Origin: Bradyrhizobium elkanii USDA 76
GTDB lineage: Bacteria > Pseudomonadota > Alphaproteobacteria > Rhizobiales > Xanthobacteraceae
Direction of reading: 5' to 3'
Assembly (NCBI RefSeq): GCF_023278185.1
Contig: NZ_CP066356.1
Location: forward strand, 248,001-312,000
Length of the DNA: 64,000 nt
Part shown: piece after piece, positions 43,392-50,830 of the stretch
Numbering within the stretch: the first letter of the stretch is position 1
How the letters are laid out: every line of letters begins with the position of its first letter
The notes under the pieces: model-generated
Seen by the model: only the letters and a program-made list of their open reading frames with translations
Databases searched by the model: none
Told to the model about the DNA's origin: nothing
Program-made: the position numbers and the translations under genes

Positions 43392-44753
43392 ATGGAACAG
43401 TCGAAGTCGGTTGCTATCATTGGCGCAGGTCCTGTCGGACTTGCCGCCGCTGCTCATGTTATTGAACGCGGAATGACACCGGCCGTTTTGGAAGCAGGTC
43501 CGGAAATTGGTCATGCGATGCGGCAGTGGAGCCACGTGCAGTTGTTCTCGCCGTGGGAATACAACGTCGACAAAGCGGCCGAGCGCTTGCTGGCGCCAAC
43601 CGGTTGGAATTCGCCGGATCCAAAGCAATATCCGACCGGCGGTGAGTTGCTGTCGCAGTATCTCGAACCGCTGGCTCACCGCACGGTGCTCAAGGATCAC
43701 ATTCATACATCAAGCCGCGTGACCGACATCAGTCGCGTTGGTTTCGACAAGCTCAAGACCAAAGGCCGCGGCGACGCGCCTTTCGAGCTTCGTTACCAAA
43801 ACGGGCAAGGCCCGAAAAGCATTCGCGCCGATGCGGTGATCGATACGTCAGGTACTTGGTTCTCGCCGAACCCTGGTGGCGCAAACGGTCTTCCGGCCCT
43901 CGGCGAGCGGGAGAACGCTACCAAGATCGCGTACGGGATGCCCGACGTGCTCGGCAAGGATCGCGCCCGGTATGCTGGAAAGGCCATCGCCGTGCTCGGG
44001 GCTGGGCATTCTGCGGTTGGCACGCTAATCGAACTCACGAATCTGAAATCTCAGGCTGCAAGCACCGAAGTCATTTGGATCTTGCGCGGTGACAATCCTG
44101 CCAAAGCTTTTGGCGGGGGCGTCAATGACAAACTCGTGGCGCGTGGCGAACTGGGAATGGCTCTGGCAGGGCTGGTAACCTCTGGGCAAATCCGAGTGGA
44201 AGCCAGCTTCTCTGTGACTCGCATCGACCGTGACGGCGAGCGCCTGAAGCTTGCCACTGCCGGATGCTGCGACCGGAGCATTGTGGCTGACGAACTAATC
44301 GTCGCGACGGGGTTCCGTTCCGACCTCGAATTCTTGCGTGAACTTCGGATTCAGCTCGATCCGGCCATCGAATGCCCGATCGCGCTGGCGCCGCTGATCG
44401 ACCCCAATGAACATAGCTGCGGCACAGTACGCCCACATGGCGCGGCCGAACTCGCGCAGGACGAGCCGGGATTCTACTTCGCCGGCATGAAGTCATATGG
44501 GCGTGCGCCAACGTTCCTGATGCTCACCGGCTACGAGCAGGTGCGGTCAATTGCGGCCAAAATTGCCGGTGACAATGAAGCGGCAGCGCGGGTTGAACTC
44601 GTATTGCCCGAGACAGGCGTGTGCAGCCGCAGCGCGACACCGGGACAGGTCGAATGCTGTGGCGGGTCGGCCACCGAACGGGCGGACGCCTGTTGCGTCG
44701 ATGATGCTAAGGCGAAGGGTGCAGGAAAAGCTGGCTGTGGCTGTGCAGCTTAG
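43392..44753 (+). CDS. FAD-dependent oxidoreductase/monooxygenase of the arsenic cluster, with Cys-rich C-terminal tail
   Basis: 453 residues. FAD motif at the N terminus (VAIIGAGPVGLAAAAHVIE), second dinucleotide motif AIAVLGAGHSAVGTLIEL near residue 200, and ELIVATGFRSD. This is the two-Rossmann layout of flavin monooxygenases such as the ArsO-type proteins of ars operons. The last ~40 residues add CSRS, ECCGGS, ACCVDD and AGCGC: eight Cys that look like a metalloid-binding or handing-on tail. AGGAGAAG precedes the ATG. First of three genes (15-bp gap, then a 4-nt overlap). The substrate could be As(III), Sb(III) or an organoarsenical; not provable here. Confidence 0.8.
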   Translation: MEQSKSVAIIGAGPVGLAAAAHVIERGMTPAVLEAGPEIGHAMRQWSHVQLFSPWEYNVDKAAERLLAPTGWNSPDPKQYPTGGELLSQYLEPLAHRTVLKDHIHTSSRVTDISRVGFDKLKTKGRGDAPFELRYQNGQGPKSIRADAVIDTSGTWFSPNPGGANGLPALGERENATKIAYGMPDVLGKDRARYAGKAIAVLGAGHSAVGTLIELTNLKSQAASTEVIWILRGDNPAKAFGGGVNDKLVARGELGMALAGLVTSGQIRVEASFSVTRIDRDGERLKLATAGCCDRSIVADELIVATGFRSDLEFLRELRIQLDPAIECPIALAPLIDPNEHSCGTVRPHGAAELAQDEPGFYFAGMKSYGRAPTFLMLTGYEQVRSIAAKIAGDNEAAARVELVLPETGVCSRSATPGQVECCGGSATERADACCVDDAKAKGAGKAGCGCAA

Positions 44754-44768
44754 CGCGGAAAGGTGCGA

Positions 44769-45974
44769 ATGCTGACGCTAGAGGGGCGATCCGTCATCGC
44801 GGCGATGTGTGTGGGGCAGCTCGGTAGCTTGCTCCCGCATGTCGTCGTGCCGTCGATACTTGCCGCATTCCTGATTCCGGAATGGCACCTGAGCGGTGCG
44901 CAGGCTGGCCTTCTCGCCGGCTCGGGCGCAGCTGGCTACATGTTGACGGTGCCGGTGTTGGCCACGCTGACTGACCGGATCGACGCGCGCAAGATCCTGA
45001 TTGCGGGCTCGGCGGTCAGTGCACTCGGTACATTGCTGTTCGGCCTGTTTGCGACCGGCCTCTGGTCCGGAGCATTGTTCAACGCCATTGCGGGCATCGG
45101 CTTCGCGGGCGCTTATATGCCCGGTCTCAAGGCGCTGACTGACCGGCTGGCACCCGGCGATTCATCCCGCGCGGTCACGCTGTATACGTCGAGCTTTTCG
45201 TTCGGCGTCGGGCTGTCGTTCCTGGTCTCGCAACTCGTTGCGGAAGCTTTGGGCTGGCGCTCAGCCTTCCTCGTGACAGCGCTGGGCCCGCTGATGATGC
45301 TTTCGGTCTGCTTCCTGCTGCGGCCGGTGGCGCCAAAACCCGCGCAGGGCCGCCTCTTGGACTTCGCGCCGGTGTTCCGCAACAGCAACGCCATGGGCTT
45401 TGTTCTCGGCTATGGCGCCCACTGCTTTGAGCTTTACGGCATCCGCACCTGGCTGGTTGGATTCTGGACTTTCGTGGCGGTGAGGAACTCGGAAGGCTCA
45501 CTCCTGACGCCCGTCGTCGTCAGCGTGCTTTTCTCCTTGCTCGCGATGCCGGCTAGCATCCTCGGCAACGAATGCGCGATCCGGTTCGGTCGACATCGCG
45601 CCATCACCGCCGTGATGTTGAGTTCTGCTTGCGTGGCGCTGCTGATCGGCGCGTTCGCCGACAAATCGCCATGGCTGTTGCTGCCACTGGTGTTGGTCTA
45701 CGCCATCACGGTGCCCGCCGATTCCGGTGCGTTGACCTCGGGAATGACGATGGCCGCCGATCCCAACTACCGCGGCGCAACGATGGCCGTGCATTCGACC
45801 GTTGGCTTTAGTCTGTCGGCTTTGGGCGCGTGGGCCCTTGGCGTCGCGCTGGATGCGGCGGGCGGACCATCGAGTGCCACCGCCTGGGCGGCAGCGTTTG
45901 CCGTACTCGCGGCAGGCATTCTGCTCGGCCCCGTCGCGCTCTATTGGTCGAGGGCGAGGGCGCCACAGGGATGA
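44769..45974 (+). CDS. MFS transporter 1 of the arsenic cluster
   Basis: 401 residues with twelve predicted hydrophobic helices. Motif A-like loop DRIDARKILIAGSAVSALG after TM2 and the central loop RPVAPKPAQGRLLDFAP. ATG 44769 has AGG 5 nt upstream, better than the GTG at 44763, which overlaps it. Cotranscribed with the flavoprotein and MFS 2 (ATGA overlap). Context suggests efflux of an oxidised or organic arsenical; no family name is certain. Confidence 0.85.
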   Translation: MLTLEGRSVIAAMCVGQLGSLLPHVVVPSILAAFLIPEWHLSGAQAGLLAGSGAAGYMLTVPVLATLTDRIDARKILIAGSAVSALGTLLFGLFATGLWSGALFNAIAGIGFAGAYMPGLKALTDRLAPGDSSRAVTLYTSSFSFGVGLSFLVSQLVAEALGWRSAFLVTALGPLMMLSVCFLLRPVAPKPAQGRLLDFAPVFRNSNAMGFVLGYGAHCFELYGIRTWLVGFWTFVAVRNSEGSLLTPVVVSVLFSLLAMPASILGNECAIRFGRHRAITAVMLSSACVALLIGAFADKSPWLLLPLVLVYAITVPADSGALTSGMTMAADPNYRGATMAVHSTVGFSLSALGAWALGVALDAAGGPSSATAWAAAFAVLAAGILLGPVALYWSRARAPQG

Positions 45975-47134
45975 GTCAACGTCAGCTTCCAATCATACTG
46001 GCGCTTGGCTCCAGCCAGACGCTGGCGTGGGCCTCCACCTATTATCTGCCGGCGATTCTTGCCAATCCGATCGCCCGCGACCTTGGGATCTCGTCGACTC
46101 TCGTTTTCGGCGCGCTTTCGGTCGGCCTGATCATCGCGGGCCTCCTGGGACCGCGTGTTGGGCATTTCATCGATACGTTCGGCGGCCGGGGGCTGCTTGC
46201 CGTTTCGAACGTCGTGTTTGCGGCGGGACTGGTCCTTCTTTCTTTCGCGTCCGGAAGCGTTGTGTTGATCGCGTCGTGGCTCATCCTCGGCGTTGGCATG
46301 GGGATGGGGCTCTATGAGGCCGCCTTTGCGACACTGACGCGCATGTATGGATACGCCGCCCGCAGGCCGATTACCGGCATCACCCTGATTGCAGGCTTCG
46401 CAAGCACGATAGGTTGGCCGATCACCACGTATCTCGATGCGCACTTTGGCTGGCGGATTGCGTGCCAGGTTTGGGCGCTTATTCACATTGCGTTCGCGCT
46501 GCCGCTGAACCTGTCGCTGCCGCGCGCTAAACCATTCCAGGCGGCTTTGCCCGATGAGGTAAGGCCCACAGAGTCGGCGCAGCAAAGCGAGACAGTCGCC
46601 ATGATCCTCGTGGCTTATGTCTTTGCGGCGACCGGGTTTGTGAGTTCGGGACTTTCTGCCTTGATGCCTTCCCTGCTCTTGCAGTTCGGTGCAACACCGG
46701 CGGCAGCGCTGCTCGCGGGAACCCTGATCGGCCCGGCACAGGTGGCAGCGCGGATTATCGAAGCGGGCTGGCTTAGCCGCTACCATCCTCTTGCGTCGAC
46801 TCGGCTTGCGACGGTCATGAATCCACTCGGCATAGCAGTCCTTGCGGCTGGAGGACCGGTGTTCGCCCCTGCCTTCGCCATCTTCTACGGTGCGGGCAAT
46901 GGCATCTTGACCATAGCGCGCGGCACGCTACCGCTCGCACTGTTTGGGCCGCACGGCTTTGGCCGTCGCGTTGGCGTGCTATCGCTTCCGGCCCGCGCGA
47001 CCGGTGCCGTCGCGCCGCTCGCCGTTGGCCTGTTTGCTGAATATCTCGGTGCAGGAGCGTTATGGATCACGGCGCTAGCGTCGGTTTCCGCATTCATCGC
47101 GCTTTTTTTTCTGCGAGCGAGACAAGCGCCATAA
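45971..47134 (+). CDS. MFS transporter 2 of the arsenic cluster
   Basis: 387 residues, twelve predicted helices: QLPIILALGSSQTLAWASTY in TM1, GPRVGHFIDTFGGRGLL as motif A and a repeat pair in each half. It differs clearly from MFS 1 and resembles arsenic-cluster MFS permeases (ArsK-like proteins are one comparison). Start is the ATG of the ATGA junction. Last gene of the unit; tRNA-Arg follows 164 bp on. Confidence 0.85.
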   Translation: MSQRQLPIILALGSSQTLAWASTYYLPAILANPIARDLGISSTLVFGALSVGLIIAGLLGPRVGHFIDTFGGRGLLAVSNVVFAAGLVLLSFASGSVVLIASWLILGVGMGMGLYEAAFATLTRMYGYAARRPITGITLIAGFASTIGWPITTYLDAHFGWRIACQVWALIHIAFALPLNLSLPRAKPFQAALPDEVRPTESAQQSETVAMILVAYVFAATGFVSSGLSALMPSLLLQFGATPAAALLAGTLIGPAQVAARIIEAGWLSRYHPLASTRLATVMNPLGIAVLAAGGPVFAPAFAIFYGAGNGILTIARGTLPLALFGPHGFGRRVGVLSLPARATGAVAPLAVGLFAEYLGAGALWITALASVSAFIALFFLRARQAP

Positions 47135-47298
47135 CGGAGTGGCAACACCTTAGGCGGGGCGAACTTCTGACCGACACTGTCAGTGAGCAACCTATCGACT
47201 CTCGGCGACGATTTTATCCAGATTGCTTACTCGCTCGAATGAGACAGAACTGGAATTTCGGTTCGGACGCTCATATCGCGTTGTAAACAAAGAAAAAC

Positions 47299-47375
47299 TG
47301 GCGCACCCGACACGATTCGAACGTGTGACCTTTGCCTTCGGAGGGCAACGCTCTATCCAGCTGAGCTACGGGTGC
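47299..47375 (-). tRNA. tRNA-Arg (CCG)
   Basis: Minus-strand 77-nt cloverleaf with encoded CCA: acceptor GCACCCG/CGGGTGC, D arm GCTC...GAGC, anticodon stem TTGCC/GGCAA with loop CTCCGAA (anticodon CCG), and T arm ACACG-TTCGAAT-CGTGT. Its 3' end faces the arsenic segment, the orientation in which integrative elements usually sit. Confidence 0.97.
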
Positions 47376-47505
47376 GTGCAGGGGTTCATTTAGCTGATTG
47401 GCTCCGCGTCGGCAACGGCGTTGTCCGGCCGGTCAAGGGCTGTAAACTGCCTCCCGACAATATGACAGGCCGCGGAAAAAGGCCGTCTTTCGAGGGAGTT
47501 TGCCC

Positions 47506-48585
47506 ATGCGTCCGCTGGAATTCGGCTGGTATCTGCCCACGCATGGCGACACCACCGCCTATGGGCTGATGGAGGCGCAGATCGCCGGCTCGCCGGAACT
47601 CTGCGAGCGCGTGGTCGCGGCCGCCGAGCATGCCGGCTTCGAGTATCTGCTGATCCCGGTCGGCTCGGTGTGCTGGGAGGCCTGGATCACGGGCGCCTTC
47701 ATGGCGGCGCGCTCGAGCCGGATCAAGCCGCTGATCGCAGCAAGGCCCGGCTATATCAACCCGGTGCTGATGGCCAAGATGATCTCGACCTTCGACCAGA
47801 TGTCGGGCGGGCGAATCTGCATCAATCTGATCGCCGGCCAGAACGAGAGCGAGGTCGAGGCCGAGGGCGTGCGCCAGCCCAAGGAAGAGCGCTACGCGCT
47901 GATGGAGGAGGAGGTCTCGATCCTCAAGGCGCTATGGACGACGCGCGGTCCGGTGCATTTCCAGGGCAGGTTTCACACCATCTCCGGCGCGCATATCCGG
48001 CCGCGGCCGCTGCAGCAGCCATTTCCAAAATTCTATCTCGGCGGCGGCTCGCGGCAGGCCTGGGAGGTGTCGGCGAAGCATTCCGATGTTCATCTGTTCT
48101 GGGGCGACCTCCCGGAACGCATCGCAGAGAATATCGCCGAGATCCGGCGGATGGCGCGGGCGCATGACCGCGAGGATGCGATCGGCTTCGGCATGCGGCT
48201 GCAGGTGATCTGCCGCGAGAACGAGGCGGATGCCTGGGAGGCGGCCGACCAGCTGGTGCGCCACGCCACCGAGCGGCAGAAGCAGGAGATGAAGACGCTC
48301 TACAATCGTTCCGAGGCCAACCAGCGCGTGCAGCAACTCGCGCGCGACTACGGCGATCTGTTGATGCCGCATCTGTGGACCGGCATCACCAAGGTGCGGC
48401 CCGGCGCCGGCATCGCGGTGGTCGGCGATCCCGCGCAATGCGCCGCCACCTTGCAGCAGTTCATCGACGCCGGCTGCCACTCCTTCTGCCTGTCCGGCTA
48501 TCTGCACGACGAGGAGGCCGAGCGGTTCGGCCGCCTGATCCGTCCGACCCTCGCCGCCAACAATCGCGGGCGGCTCGTCGCCTGA
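47506..48585 (+). CDS. LLM-class flavin-dependent monooxygenase (SsuD-like)
   Basis: 359 residues of the bacterial luciferase family: LEFGWYLPTHGDT opening, ELCERVVAAAEHAGFEYLLIP, SGGRICINLIAGQNESEVEAEG, which contains the sulfonate-monooxygenase-type loop, and FYLGGGSRQAWEVSAKHSDVHLFWGD. ATG 47506 with GGGAG ~8 nt upstream. Closest in layout to alkanesulfonate/dimethylsulfone monooxygenases, which need FMNH2 from a separate reductase. No ssu transport genes are adjacent. Confidence 0.88.
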   Translation: MRPLEFGWYLPTHGDTTAYGLMEAQIAGSPELCERVVAAAEHAGFEYLLIPVGSVCWEAWITGAFMAARSSRIKPLIAARPGYINPVLMAKMISTFDQMSGGRICINLIAGQNESEVEAEGVRQPKEERYALMEEEVSILKALWTTRGPVHFQGRFHTISGAHIRPRPLQQPFPKFYLGGGSRQAWEVSAKHSDVHLFWGDLPERIAENIAEIRRMARAHDREDAIGFGMRLQVICRENEADAWEAADQLVRHATERQKQEMKTLYNRSEANQRVQQLARDYGDLLMPHLWTGITKVRPGAGIAVVGDPAQCAATLQQFIDAGCHSFCLSGYLHDEEAERFGRLIRPTLAANNRGRLVA

Positions 48586-48679
48586 GGTGCGATCCGGAAG
48601 CTTTCCGAAAATTCACGGGTGAATCTGCGCCTGACGCGCCATGATCCAGCCGAGCTCGCGGCAGCAACGGAGTCGAACC

Positions 48680-49720
48680 ATGCATCACCGGGCCTGGCTT
48701 GCGGCCGCGGCATTGCTCGTCGTGGCGGCGGCGCACGGACCCGCAGCGTCCGCGACCCAGGCACAGACCGAGCGCGACCTGAAGCCGGTCAAGGAGATCG
48801 CCAATGCGCGGCTTGCCGTCGGCAATGCGAGCTTTCCGCTCTACCTCTCGGCCGACTGGTCCAGTCCGCTGCCGGATGTCACGCGCGCCGTGCTCGTGCT
48901 GCACGGGGTGCTGCGCAATGCCGACGACTATTTTCGCGCGGCGCTGAGCGCGCAGGCCGCGGCCGGCGATGCCGGCGAGCATGCGCTGATGATCGCGCCG
49001 CAATTCCTGATCGAGTCCGACGTCGAGGCATTCAAGCTGCCGGCGGAGACGCTGCGCTGGAGCCTCTATGGCTGGCAGGGCGGCGAGCCCGCGCTCGCGC
49101 CGAGCCCGGCGAGCTCATTCGAGGCGCTCGACGCCATCCTGGCGAAGCTCGGCGACCGCAAGTTGTTTCCAAACCTGCAGCAGGTCGTCGTGTTCGGCCA
49201 TTCCGGCGGCGGCCAGGTGGTGCAGCGCTATGCAATCGCGGTGAAGGGGGACAAGGTGCTGCTGCGGCAGGGCATCGGCGTGCGCTATGTGGTCGCCAAT
49301 CCGTCCTCCTACGCCTATTTCACCAAAGAGCGGCCGGAGGCCGCGATCGCGGCGAACTGCCACGGCTATAACAGCTGGAAATTCGGCATGGACAGCCGCC
49401 CGCCCTATCTTGCCGAGCCTTCGTCGGCCGCGCTGGAGCAGGCCTATGTCGCGCGCCGCGTGATCTATCTGCTCGGAACGCTCGACACCAACCCCAATCA
49501 TCCCGCGCTCGACAAATCCTGCATGGCGGAGGCCGAAGGGCCGTACCGTTACGCGCGCGGGCATTCCTATGCCGCCGCGATGCAGGCCCGCGACGAGGGC
49601 ACGCCGAACCACCGCGTGTGGGATGTGCCCGGCGTCGGTCATGCGGGCGGCAAGATGCTCAACTCGCCCTGCGGCCTGACCGCGGTGTTCGACATCCCCG
49701 GCTGCGAAGCGGCGCGCTGA
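48680..49720 (+). CDS. Secreted alpha/beta-hydrolase-like protein
   Basis: 346 residues. Signal peptide 1-26 (LAAAALLVVAAAHGPAASA). Core features: AVLVLHGVLRNADDY (oxyanion strand), Ser175 in VFGHSGGGQVVQRY and His321 in GVGHAGGKM, with GTLDTNPNHP carrying a possible Asp. Ends with two Cys (NSPCGLTAVFDIPGC) that may form a disulfide. GGAG is 7 nt upstream of ATG 48680. Family not recognised beyond the fold; substrate unknown. Confidence 0.8.
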   Translation: MHHRAWLAAAALLVVAAAHGPAASATQAQTERDLKPVKEIANARLAVGNASFPLYLSADWSSPLPDVTRAVLVLHGVLRNADDYFRAALSAQAAAGDAGEHALMIAPQFLIESDVEAFKLPAETLRWSLYGWQGGEPALAPSPASSFEALDAILAKLGDRKLFPNLQQVVVFGHSGGGQVVQRYAIAVKGDKVLLRQGIGVRYVVANPSSYAYFTKERPEAAIAANCHGYNSWKFGMDSRPPYLAEPSSAALEQAYVARRVIYLLGTLDTNPNHPALDKSCMAEAEGPYRYARGHSYAAAMQARDEGTPNHRVWDVPGVGHAGGKMLNSPCGLTAVFDIPGCEAAR

Positions 49721-49830
49721 GCCCCCCGACACCAGAATTTGTGCGCGGATTCGGTGGCAAGCGGCACCGAGATCGCCTACGCTCGTGTCGCGAATGGAGC
49801 ATCACGACCGACAGCTCGATGGAGAACATC

Positions 49831-50088
49831 ATGAGAGCAGGCTTGATCACGCTTCTGACAGCCGGTGCCTTCCTCGGCTTGACCCCGGCCAATGCCGCAG
49901 AGGGATGCGGCGACGGTTGCCACAGGACCTCGCGAGGTGCCTGCGTGATCGACGGCTGGGGCACCGGCGCGCGGGTCAGGAACGAGTGCCCCGCCACCTC
50001 GCGCGCTCGCCCCCCGTGTGGCGGCGGTGGCTTCATCTGGCGGCGCGACCTCCAGGCCTGTTCGCAGACGACGAAGGATTGGCTCTAG
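49831..50088 (+). CDS. Small secreted Cys-rich protein
   Basis: 85 residues. Signal peptide 1-22 (ITLLTAGAFLGLTPANA). Mature part starts EGCGDGCHRTSRGACVIDGW and has seven Cys, with PCGGGGFIWRRDLQACS at the C terminus, like the GCG-prefixed secreted proteins of Bradyrhizobium. GGAG sits 6 nt upstream of ATG 49831. Function unknown. Confidence 0.7.
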   Translation: MRAGLITLLTAGAFLGLTPANAAEGCGDGCHRTSRGACVIDGWGTGARVRNECPATSRARPPCGGGGFIWRRDLQACSQTTKDWL

Positions 50089-50110
50089 CCCGCTGACGGC
50101 CAAGCCAGCG

Positions 50111-50515
50111 TCACGCCGGCACGATCACCTTGCCGATCGGCCACAGCGCGATGCCGGCAAGCTTGAGATGCGCCCAGGCGAAGGGGATGCCGATGATGGT
50201 CACCGCGAGCAGGATCGCGGTGATCACATGGCCGATCGCGAGCCACCAGCCGGCCAGGATGAACCAGATCAGATTGCCGATCACCCCGAGCGGTCCGGTG
50301 CCGATGTCGGACGTGCCGGTCACCTCATCTCGGCGCACCGCACGCGAGCCGAACGGCAGCAGCGTGTAGACCGCGATGTTGAAGGCGGCGCGCGCCCAGG
50401 GCAGCCCGATAATGGTCACAGCCATGATCACGGCGGCGACCAGCCAGCCGAACGCCATCCACGCGCCGCCGATCAGGATCCAGAGGATGTTCAGGAGGAT
50501 AGACACAGGCTGCAT
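50111..50515 (-). CDS. YccF-family inner membrane protein
   Basis: 134 residues. Two YccF units, each with the WxxxGGxW pattern: LLNILWILIGGAWMAFGWLV and GNLIWFILAGWWLAIGHVI, each followed by TIIGLPWARAAF or TIIGIPFAWAHL. Four hydrophobic segments. Start 50515 is preferred to the GTG at 50524, which lies in the ribosome site. The function of YccF proteins is not established. Confidence 0.9.
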   Translation of the reverse strand: MQPVSILLNILWILIGGAWMAFGWLVAAVIMAVTIIGLPWARAAFNIAVYTLLPFGSRAVRRDEVTGTSDIGTGPLGVIGNLIWFILAGWWLAIGHVITAILLAVTIIGIPFAWAHLKLAGIALWPIGKVIVPA

Positions 50516-50590
50516 GGCTGACACCTTCGCGCCGCTTGGGACTATTCTCTATATACGCCGCTGCCCGGCGCTGCGGTAGGTGTGGCCTAA

Positions 50591-50716
50591 CCGCGCGCCT
50601 GCCGTGACGAGGCCGCGCTGTACGATCTCGGCATCGCTCTCTATCGCGACAAGAAGGTCAGCGACGCCGTCTACAGGGCCGCGCTGGAGAAGGAGCGCTG
50701 CCGCTGCAAAATCCGA
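50591..50716 (+). pseudogene. Possible remnant of a coding region
   Basis: Between YccF and the repeat, one frame without start reads CRDEAALYDLGIALYRDKKV and then SDAVYRAALEKERC, a protein-like amphipathic sequence, directly preceded by a stop (50588-50590) and running into the repeat at 50719. It may be the 3' part of a lost gene. I do not recognise it. Confidence 0.3.
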
Positions 50717-50718
50717 CG

Positions 50719-50809
50719 TCGTCATGGCCGGGCTTGTCCCGGCCATCCACGTCCTACTTCAGTTGGAGCCGAAGACGTGGATGCCCGGGTCAAGCCCGGG
50801 CCTGACGAA
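50719..50809. repeat. Dispersed inverted repeat (GTCATGGCCGGG type)
   Basis: CATGGCCGGGCTTGTCCCGG / CCCGGGTCAAGCCCGGGC with ATCCACGTC/GACGTGGAT as inner arms. It lies downstream of the GGDEF/EAL gene and could terminate it. Confidence 0.75.
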
Positions 50810-50830
50810 TTTGCGAAAGAGGGAAACCTG

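Noticed and set aside
48594..48606. Small palindrome CGGAA-GCT-TTCCG after the SsuD-like gene as terminator
   Set aside because: Stem of five pairs without T-run is too weak to claim.
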